From positions 30,106-94,105 of the forward strand of contig CAMVJQ010000002.1 in NCBI GenBank assembly GCA_947167845.1: a stretch of 64,000 bases of DNA, read 5' to 3'. The stretch's first letter is position 1, and the number at the start of each line of letters is the position of its first letter. Below the pieces are notes generated by a model that was not told the origin of the DNA, did not search any database, and saw nothing but the letters and a program-made list of their open reading frames with translations. This document shows, in pieces, positions 58,354 through 64,000 of this stretch. This DNA is from an uncultured Prevotella sp. GTDB taxonomy: Bacteria; Bacteroidota; Bacteroidia; Bacteroidales; Bacteroidaceae. A program made the translations under genes and the position numbers.

Positions 58354-60048
58354 ATGATTACCAAGATAAACAATAATAAATGGATGAAGCGTCTGTCGGC
58401 AGGGGCATGCGCTCTCCTCTTTCCTCTCTCCTCTCTCCTCTTTCCTCTCTCCTCTCTCCTCTTAATATCCTGTTCGCTCGACGAGGATCCGCGCGACCAG
58501 ATTCTTGAAGAGGCGGCATACGGAACGGCGAAGGAGATCTTTCAGAATACAGTTGCCACCTTATATAATTATATAGGCGGCTCTACCGACGGACAAGGAC
58601 TGCAGGGCACCTGCCGGTGCGTCTACGACCTTCAGACGTTCGGCTCCGACGAGGCCATGCTGCCCACACGCGGCGGCGACTGGTTCGACGGCGGGTTGTG
58701 GCAGAGCATGTATCGTCATTCTTGGAACTCCGGTCTCGAACTAGGCAAGAACTCATGGCTCTATCTCTATAAAGTCATCACCCTCTGCAATAATTCGCTG
58801 GAGCAGATTGACGCCCATCGCAGCCTGCTGACCGACAGTCAGATGAAGGCGTGGAAGGCTGAGGTGCGGGCCATCCGTGCCATCTACTATTGGTATCTGC
58901 TCGACCTCTTCGGGCGGGTGCCGATCATCACCACTTCTGAGGTGACCGTTGAGGAAGTGATGCAGAGGGAGCGCAGTGACCTGTTCCAGTTTGTCTTCAG
59001 CGAACTGATGGAGGTGCTCCCGTTCCTTCCTGGCGGGAGCAGTGCCCAGCGGGGCGACTGCTACGGGCGGGTGACGAAGCCTGTGGCCAACTTCGTGCTG
59101 GCTAAACTGATGCTCAATGCCGAGGTGTACACTGATGACGACTGGACCGACGGTGAGCGGCCCGACGGTGCGGGCATCCTGATTAACATCGACGGACAGA
59201 CGCTTAATGCCTGGGAGGCTACCGTCAGTTTCTGCGACAGTATCGAGGACAATGGGTTCTGGCTGGAAGACGAATATGAATCCAACTTCGCCGTCTATAA
59301 TGAGAGTTCCAAAGAGAATATCTGGACGATACCCATGGACAAGGACCTCTATCAGACGCATCAGGAGAACATGGTACGCTCCTGGCACTACCGCCATGCG
59401 TCGGCTTACGGCTTCAGTGGTGAGAATGGCACTTGTGCCACCCTCCGCACACTCCAGGTGTTTGGGTGTGATACAGAGGAGGAGGATAACCGCTTCTTCC
59501 TGAACTACTGGACAGACGTGGTCTATGACCGCAATGTCAATCCTGTCCTGGATGCCTTCGGCGAAGAACTGTGCTATTACCCCTGGGAGGTGGATATGGA
59601 TATCAGCACCTCCCCTTACGTGGAGGTGGCAGGAGCACGGATGAAGAAATATGAAATCGACCTGAATGCCACCAAGGACGGCAAGTTGATGGACAATGAC
59701 ATCGTGCTCTTCCGCTTTGCCGACGTGCTGCTGATGCGTGCCGAGGCCTATCTGCGCAACGGGCAGCCGGAGCGGGGACAGGCTGATTTCGATGCCGTCA
59801 GGAGCAGGGCCAAGATGCCCCTGCGCCCACTGACTCTGGAAAATCTGTCGGACGAGCGGCTGATGGAACTCTGCTGGGAGGGATGGCGCCGTCAGGACAT
59901 GATCCGCTTCGGCGAATACGAGAGCCTATTCAATGGAAATGAGTACTTCGACAAGGTGGATGAGCGTGACGGGCATACCACAGTATTCCCCATCCCCGCC
60001 GATATCATGGTGATGGATCCCTACCTGAAGCAGAACCCCGGCTACTGA
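58354..60048 (+). CDS. SusD/RagB-like surface lipoprotein (SusD-3)
   Basis: The 564-residue protein starts MITKINNNKW, and its signal core is the 7-residue repeat LLFPLSS LLFPLSS LLLISC (lipobox Cys near 40), encoded by seven heptamers. An inner ATG at 58384 (MKRLSAGACALL) may be the true start. SusD landmarks: VYDLQTFGSDEAMLPTRGG, VRAIRAIYYWYLLDLFGRVPII, LMELCWEGWRRQDMIRFGEYE, and the end FPIPADIMVMDPYLKQNPGY. It is the lid partner of SusC-3, 46 nt downstream of it. Confidence 0.93.
   Translation: MITKINNNKWMKRLSAGACALLFPLSSLLFPLSSLLLISCSLDEDPRDQILEEAAYGTAKEIFQNTVATLYNYIGGSTDGQGLQGTCRCVYDLQTFGSDEAMLPTRGGDWFDGGLWQSMYRHSWNSGLELGKNSWLYLYKVITLCNNSLEQIDAHRSLLTDSQMKAWKAEVRAIRAIYYWYLLDLFGRVPIITTSEVTVEEVMQRERSDLFQFVFSELMEVLPFLPGGSSAQRGDCYGRVTKPVANFVLAKLMLNAEVYTDDDWTDGERPDGAGILINIDGQTLNAWEATVSFCDSIEDNGFWLEDEYESNFAVYNESSKENIWTIPMDKDLYQTHQENMVRSWHYRHASAYGFSGENGTCATLRTLQVFGCDTEEEDNRFFLNYWTDVVYDRNVNPVLDAFGEELCYYPWEVDMDISTSPYVEVAGARMKKYEIDLNATKDGKLMDNDIVLFRFADVLLMRAEAYLRNGQPERGQADFDAVRSRAKMPLRPLTLENLSDERLMELCWEGWRRQDMIRFGEYESLFNGNEYFDKVDERDGHTTVFPIPADIMVMDPYLKQNPGY
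58412..58460. repeat. seven-unit heptamer array in the SusD-3 signal peptide
   Basis: CTCTCCT, CTTTCCT, CTCTCCT, then the same triplet again, then CTCTCCT: 49 bp with a superimposed 21-bp period, so the peptide repeats every 7 residues. It is the longest heptamer array in the window and has no irregular unit. Confidence 0.95.
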
Positions 60049-60052
60049 GACC

Positions 60053-60991
60053 TCACTCCTCTCTCCTCTTGGAAATCACCACCGAGAGCACCATCGAGAG
60101 CACCAGCACACCGAAGATGATGGCCAGCGAGAGAGGCGTGGGCACCTCGATGTCAACCAGTTCCAGTAGCATCTTCACACCCACGAAACTCAGGATGATG
60201 CCCAGCCCGTATTTCAGATAGGTGAAATACTGGGCGATGGCAGCCAGCGCAAAGTAGAGTGCCCTGAGGCCCAGGATGGCGAAGATGTTCGATGTCAGCA
60301 CGATGAACGGGTCGCGGCTCACGGAGAACACGGCAGGAATGCTGTCCACGGCAAAGGCCACATCCGTCGTCTCTATCACGATGAGGACTATGAGCAGCGG
60401 CGTGGCCAGTCGCCTGCCGTTCTCCACAATGAAAAACCGGTCCTCGTGCATCCTGTCCGTGACAGGGAAGAAGCGCTTGAACAACTTCACGAACACATTC
60501 TTCGAAGGGTCTACCTGCTCATCGTCGTCGTGGCCGAACATCTTGATGCCTGTATAGATCAGAAAGAGTCCGAACACGCCCAGTATCCACTCGAAGCGGG
60601 TTATCATCGCCACGCCGGCGAAGATGAAGATACTGCGCAGCACCAGTGCGCCGAAGATGCCCCAGAAGAGTACCTCGTGCTGATACTTGCGTGGTATGCC
60701 GAAGAAGGAGAAGAGCATCAGAAACACGAAGAGATTGTCCATCGAGAGCGACTTCTCTATCAGGTAGCCCGCCAGAAATTCCATCGCCTTCTCGTGGGCA
60801 TCGCCTGGATAGAAGGCATAGATGCCTGCACAGAACAATAGTGACACGCCGATCCACACGGCCGTCATCTTCAGCGCCTCTGACACGCTGACCTCGTGCT
60901 GCCCTTTCTTGCCGAACGACTTCAGGTCGATCAGCAGCATGATCAGCACCAGCACATAGAAAAGTATCCAAATCCAAAGAGGTAGTGTCAT
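60053..60991 (-). CDS. TerC family integral membrane protein
   Basis: The 312-residue protein has about nine membrane helices with the TerC signatures: EKSLSMDNLFVFLMLF (Asp in a helix), FWGIFGALVLRSIFI and IETTDVAFAVDSIPAVFSVSRDPFIV (the conserved metal-site acidic residues). Family members such as Alx and TerC export manganese or load metal onto exported proteins. It is convergent with SusD-3 (4 nt apart) and has its own promoter near 61036. Confidence 0.92.
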   Translation of the reverse strand: MTLPLWIWILFYVLVLIMLLIDLKSFGKKGQHEVSVSEALKMTAVWIGVSLLFCAGIYAFYPGDAHEKAMEFLAGYLIEKSLSMDNLFVFLMLFSFFGIPRKYQHEVLFWGIFGALVLRSIFIFAGVAMITRFEWILGVFGLFLIYTGIKMFGHDDDEQVDPSKNVFVKLFKRFFPVTDRMHEDRFFIVENGRRLATPLLIVLIVIETTDVAFAVDSIPAVFSVSRDPFIVLTSNIFAILGLRALYFALAAIAQYFTYLKYGLGIILSFVGVKMLLELVDIEVPTPLSLAIIFGVLVLSMVLSVVISKRREE

Positions 60992-61035
60992 ACGTCTATA
61001 ATTGAAGTCTTACAACATTTTTCGCAATTCGGCTG

Positions 61036-61043
61036 CAAAGGTA
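61036..61043 (-). promoter_or_regulatory. -7 box of the TerC gene (TACCTTTG)
   Basis: TACCTTTG followed by CAGCCG on the minus strand, about 45 nt before the TerC ATG. Confidence 0.65.
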
Positions 61044-61101
61044 CGAATAAGTCAGAAGAATACCAAAATTATTTTGAGTTTTAAACTTTTTGTCCATTTC
61101 C

Positions 61102-61132
61102 TTTGTCGTTTCGTAAATTATGTTTAACTTTG
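61102..61132 (+). promoter_or_regulatory. promoter of the MNT gene (TTTG-19-TAACTTTG)
   Basis: TTTG at 61102-61105 and TAACTTTG at 61125-61132 with 19 bp between, 13 nt before the first ATG. Confidence 0.7.
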
Positions 61133-61145
61133 CGGTCAGAATAAT

Positions 61146-61466
61146 ATGAATATGAGACGAACGGAAATTGTAAACCAAATAAGCGAAGCAATTCGTAAAG
61201 TTGCTCCTACAGCAACGGCCATACTCTATGGGTCGGAGGCTCGTGGTGATGCACGTAATGACAGCGATATTGATGTGCTGATTCTGCTTGACGGCGACAA
61301 GATGAGTCTGAAACGCGAAATGGAAGTAACCGGGCCGCTCAACGAAATAGAGTGGCAGACAGGGGTGTTGGTCAGCCCAACGGTGATGCTGCGCAAGCAA
61401 TGGGAGAACATGCCATTCAAGACTCCGTTTTATATCAACGTAATGAATGAAGGCATTAGGATATGA
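61146..61466 (+). CDS. MNT-domain nucleotidyltransferase (MntA-like antitoxin)
   Basis: The 106-residue protein has the minimal nucleotidyltransferase motif ILYGSEARGDARNDSDIDVLILL (Gly-Ser and the Asp-x-Asp pair at about 43-45). In MNT-HEPN modules this enzyme inactivates the partner HEPN RNase by AMP transfer. It ends in ATGA shared with the start of a HEPN-like gene, the usual coupled order, but that partner is broken here (next entry). The second ATG at 61152 could also serve. Composition is more AT-rich than upstream genes, in keeping with an acquired module. Confidence 0.85.
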   Translation: MNMRRTEIVNQISEAIRKVAPTATAILYGSEARGDARNDSDIDVLILLDGDKMSLKREMEVTGPLNEIEWQTGVLVSPTVMLRKQWENMPFKTPFYINVMNEGIRI

Positions 61467-61629
61467 AGGAAATCCTTGACGAACAGAGCTTCGGGCTAAT
61501 ATGCTTTTCGAGAAATGCCACAGCAGCACCTATGAGGCTTTCGACTATTGCGATAAGGCACTGGTTGATGACCTGACGCCACTGGCCGAGGCGTTCATTC
61601 AAAGGATAAAGGAACTTTTAGAAGAATAA
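61463..61629 (+). pseudogene. remnant of a HEPN toxin gene (partner of MNT)
   Basis: The ATG overlaps the MNT stop. The first codons (MKEILDEQSFGL) look like a HEPN protein start, but this frame stops after 36 residues. A second frame from 61500 (CHSSTYEAFDYCDKALVDD to FIQRIKELLEE) ends at TAA 61629 and resembles the C-terminal helix of HEPN proteins. The conserved middle, including the R(x4-6)H catalytic motif, is missing, as if a large deletion plus a frame change removed it. The toxin should be inactive. Confidence 0.6.
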
Positions 61630-62009
61630 AATTAGTAATAACAATTAAAAAAACATATCAGTAAGAAACAGACAGTACAGATGAACAATGGGGAGCCACA
61701 GCTGCTGCTCAGCAGGGCACTCCCAATAGGGAAAAGGAGACAAACAGAGTTATTTCTAACAATGGAATTGTGCGTCGCATTCCCGTTCGAAGTCTTTTAA
61801 TATAACTTGAGCTTTCTGCTCTTGTTCTCTCTCGTCAAATACCGCCAATATTTCACACGTGGGAGCAAGCAGTTCAGAAGGTTCACGTCCAGATAGGGCG
61901 TGAACTGTTCTTGCTTGTTTACGTGTATGGTCACTTGGCGGTAACCTGATGAGAGAATAAGCATCGGATGGTTGACGCCTTTTTCGTATTCTTAAATCAT
62001 AGACAGAAA
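61630..62009. other. 380-bp interval without a convincing gene
   Basis: The interval contains short open stretches, including a 40-codon ATG frame at 61681 of unusual composition and a tail reading VISNNGIVRRIPVRSLLI in another frame, which may be decayed coding sequence. An imperfect inverted repeat (AAGCAGTTCA ... TGAACTGTTCTTGCTT, about 61868-61917) lies before the LRR gene. No TAnnTTTG promoter was recognised with confidence. Confidence 0.4.
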
Positions 62010-63287
62010 ATGAAAATATATCAGAGAATATTATTAGGAGTTTGGCTGTTGCTAATTGCTTTACTTCCCGTTAGAGCAGTAACATATAAAGGAACCATCA
62101 CTGTGGAGGTTGGAGAAACAACAAGGGTTAATATTGGTTCTGGATACATGGGCTCAGACATAATAACAAGTGGATATTGGGATAAAAGCAATTCTACATT
62201 TATTATACAGAGTGTGTCAGGTATGTATCAGAAGGAATGCACTATTAAAGGAAACAAAGTAGGAACAGGGAAACTATATTGGGATGGTTATATTTTTGGT
62301 GATGCCTGGAACTTTTACTGGGATGTAAATGTTGTATCCTCTACACCATCGTTAACCCTTACCGCAAATCCTGCCGGTGGAACTGTAGAGAAAGGAAGTT
62401 GGGTTCAACTCACAGCAAGTAATGATGAAGCAATAATATATTATACAACAGATGGGTCAAATCCAAAAACAAGTTCTACGTACAGTTGGCCAACCTCGCA
62501 AGGAGTACAGATTAATGAATCGTGTACCCTTAAGGCATACGCCAGACTCATGAGTACAGGGGCCGAATCCGATGTGATGACTTGGAGTTTTACGTGTAAG
62601 CAACCCGATGTCGTAGTTGCAGAAATTAATGCCACGAACTTCCCAGATGATAATTTCCGTAATTATTTGTTAGAGCAGGATTATGGTAAAGATGGGAAAC
62701 TGACACAATCAGAACTCGACAATGTAACATATTTGCATGTTGAGAGCAAGGGAATAAATAATCTTAAAGGCGTAGAATATTTTGCTGCGTTGACAAGTTT
62801 GAGTTGCTCGTCGAACAATTTGACTTCTCTTGATATATCTAAGAATGTTAATTTGGAGTACTTGTCTTGTGAAAGAAATAAATTGTCTTCCTTAAATTTG
62901 TCAAACAATAAGGGTATTTTATACGTAGATATGCATTATAACAAGATACAACTCTCTTATATGGATGCGTTTGTCAATAGTTTACCTAAGAACACGTCCT
63001 CTGTTCCTCATAATTTAAAGCTGGTTAATCTTCTTTATAATAGTGATGGAAATGTTTGTACTAAAGCTCAAGTTGCAAACATTAAAGCAAAAGGGTGGAC
63101 TCCATATTGCTATATTTCCGGCTCATGGGTAGAATATGAAGGTAGCGATGAAATAACCGACATCAAGGGTGTTGCCGCAGGCGTCATAGAGCAAGATGCT
63201 ACAATCTACAACCTCTCCGGCCAAAGATTGGAGAAGCCTATCAAGGGCATCAACATCATCGGTAGAAAGAAGGTAATCGTGAAGTAA
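62010..63287 (+). CDS. leucine-rich-repeat surface protein with type IX-like sorting tail
   Basis: The 425-residue secreted protein starts at the ATG at 62010 (MKIYQRILLGVWLLLIALL, signal to RAV). Regions in order: a beta domain (about 25-105), a chitobiase-C-like/FN3-like domain (about 110-200, YYTTDGSNPKTSSTYSW), an EF-hand-like loop DYGKDGKLTQSE (about 225), then LRR units (LTSLSCSSNNLTSLDISKN, LEYLSCERNKLSSLNLSNN; about 245-320). The C-terminal tail IYNLSGQRLEKPIKGINIIGRKKVIVK fits a type A type IX signal. It is AT-richer than the core genes. Probable surface adhesin-type protein, BspA-like in general character. Confidence 0.88.
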   Translation: MKIYQRILLGVWLLLIALLPVRAVTYKGTITVEVGETTRVNIGSGYMGSDIITSGYWDKSNSTFIIQSVSGMYQKECTIKGNKVGTGKLYWDGYIFGDAWNFYWDVNVVSSTPSLTLTANPAGGTVEKGSWVQLTASNDEAIIYYTTDGSNPKTSSTYSWPTSQGVQINESCTLKAYARLMSTGAESDVMTWSFTCKQPDVVVAEINATNFPDDNFRNYLLEQDYGKDGKLTQSELDNVTYLHVESKGINNLKGVEYFAALTSLSCSSNNLTSLDISKNVNLEYLSCERNKLSSLNLSNNKGILYVDMHYNKIQLSYMDAFVNSLPKNTSSVPHNLKLVNLLYNSDGNVCTKAQVANIKAKGWTPYCYISGSWVEYEGSDEITDIKGVAAGVIEQDATIYNLSGQRLEKPIKGINIIGRKKVIVK

Positions 63288-63313
63288 GGACACACATATT
63301 TACCTATATACAC

Positions 63314-63353
63314 GCGGCATAAGCCTAACTGATGTAGGTTTATGCCGCTTTCT
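63314..63353 (+). terminator. intrinsic terminator of the LRR gene
   Basis: GCGGCATAAGCCTA pairs with TAGGTTTATGCCGC (one mismatch) around a 7-nt loop, followed by TTTCTTT. Confidence 0.85.
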
Positions 63354-63447
63354 TTGATGCTACGCTTTAGATATGCAGCAGAGAAAAACAAATTCTTCCT
63401 CTTGTATGTTTATCCAAATCGAGCGAAATGCAAAATGAATTGCGCTA

Positions 63448-63714
63448 TCAGTTCGCCTTATAGGCTGCAATGCGCTTTGCCACGTTGTCCTTGATGTTGT
63501 TGTAGAAGATAGAGTAGTCGTCCTGGTGGTAGCACTGAGGCCCGGCAATCTCTACCATTTCGTTGGGCGTTGCCTTGGCGTTCGTGATGACGGAACCACG
63601 AGCCAGGCACACCCGCGCGTCACCATCGATGTCGCGGATTTCTGTTTCATCAGTCTTCTCATCTATCGTATGTAGTGCCATCCTATTGCCAATTGTCTTT
63701 GTATAATGTGCCAT
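63448..63714 (-). CDS. hypothetical 88-aa protein
   Basis: The ATG at 63714 opens an 88-residue soluble protein with an acidic middle (TDETEIRDIDGDARVCLARGS) and a C-terminal helix (IKDNVAKRIAAYKAN). A ribosome-site-like A-rich stretch precedes it. No signal peptide or membrane segment. I do not recognise the family. Codon use is plausible for this genome, and the frame is the only long one in the region. Confidence 0.6.
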   Translation of the reverse strand: MAHYTKTIGNRMALHTIDEKTDETEIRDIDGDARVCLARGSVITNAKATPNEMVEIAGPQCYHQDDYSIFYNNIKDNVAKRIAAYKAN

Positions 63715-64000
63715 AATAAAACAAAATGCCTCGCCGATTTAATCCTAATCAATCCCACATGATTCTTTATCTATAAACTCAGACGTGCCGACCATGGAGT
63801 CCACGACATTGCCGATGGCAGATACGAGGACCGCATACAGAAGTACCAGCAAGGACTTACGAGATAGGTTAATGTCACAAAGACCCTCCCCGTTACTTGC
63901 AGTAGCACTTGACCCACCGTGCTGGGTCAAGTGCCTGCGGCTATCATGATATCCCTTGTCAGAAGACCGCTGTCAGCCAACAGGAGCCTCTTTTCGGGAA
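63715..64000. other. window-edge interval, no certain gene
   Basis: A minus-strand frame at 63745-63930 would need a TTG start inside a palindrome; it contains one hydrophobic segment (SLLVLLYAVLVSAIGNVV) but is too weak to call. The region may hold the 5' part of a gene that continues beyond the window. Confidence 0.4.
63905..63934. repeat. perfect 12-bp palindrome, 6-nt loop
   Basis: GCACTTGACCCA and TGGGTCAAGTGC form a perfect inverted repeat around CCGTGC. No T-tract follows. It could be a protein-binding site or a recombination-related palindrome. Confidence 0.6.

Noticed and set aside
61681..61803. 40-codon frame before the LRR gene
   Set aside because: No promoter or ribosome site, odd composition, no recognisable family.
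63745..63930. 61-codon minus-strand frame with one hydrophobic segment
   Set aside because: Needs a TTG start inside a palindrome and lacks a ribosome site; only noted as part of the edge interval.

Overview
The window reads as chromosomal DNA of a Bacteroidales bacterium, most likely Prevotella or a close relative. The signs are SusC/SusD pairs, hybrid two-component regulators with a periplasmic sugar-binding sensor, a PorG-uppS-bamA-ompH-murI cluster, 2-oxoacid:ferredoxin oxidoreductase, and promoters of the Bacteroidetes TAnnTTTG type in front of most operons. No rRNA, tRNA or CRISPR array was seen.

Layout. 0-0.8 kb: two small proteins and REP-like palindromes. 0.8-8.6 kb: an eight-gene minus-strand envelope operon (lipoprotein, PorG-like protein, UppS, BamA, three OmpH/Skp chaperones, MurI). 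8.8-10.8 kb: an unannotated 31-codon membrane-peptide gene with its own promoter and terminator, then PEP carboxykinase. 10.9-35.6 kb: a large fructan utilisation locus. It holds fructokinase, a sugar MFS permease and GH32 enzyme no. 1, two complete surface units of SusC-SusD-DUF4960 lipoprotein (the second also carrying a variant GH32), and two BT1754-like fructose-sensor regulators, one divergent from SusC-2 and one coupled to a double-module GH43. 37.6-50.6 kb: housekeeping genes (ZIP transporter, MBL-rubredoxin fusion, Upp, DASS transporter, DUF4468 protein, KorAB, exonuclease, nucleoside kinase, Na/Pi transporter). 50.6-55.6 kb: a C10 protease, then a TPP riboswitch controlling an outer-membrane thiamine receptor and PnuT. 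55.6-60.0 kb: an orphan SusC/SusD pair. 60-61 kb: TerC. 61.1-64 kb: an AT-richer accessory end with an MNT gene whose HEPN partner is eroded, a leucine-rich-repeat surface protein and small hypothetical genes.

How the genes fit together. The fructan locus contains every step: SusC/SusD and DUF4960 proteins bind and import fructan at the surface, GH32 enzymes cut it, the MFS permease takes up fructose, fructokinase phosphorylates it, and the two regulators sense it in the periplasm. An inverted repeat upstream of GH32-1, partly shared with the SusC-1 promoter region, is a candidate operator. PorG and two proteins with type-A-like C-terminal sorting tails (the C10 protease and the LRR protein) point to type IX secretion.

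The most unusual signal is a dispersed family of heptanucleotide tandem arrays, usually exactly four units (28 bp) and of several unrelated unit sequences. They sit at operon junctions just before start codons and also inside genes, where they encode the hydrophobic cores of signal peptides. Since 7 is not a multiple of 3, a gain or loss of one unit would change the reading frame. These arrays could therefore be phase-variable contingency elements of the surface nutrient-acquisition apparatus. Also notable: both fructose-type hybrid regulators lack a recognisable HATPase_c kinase domain; a 69-bp triplicate array lies inside perfect 30-bp inverted repeats; and an alternating array of an 11-bp motif lies in a 1.3-kb gene-free gap.
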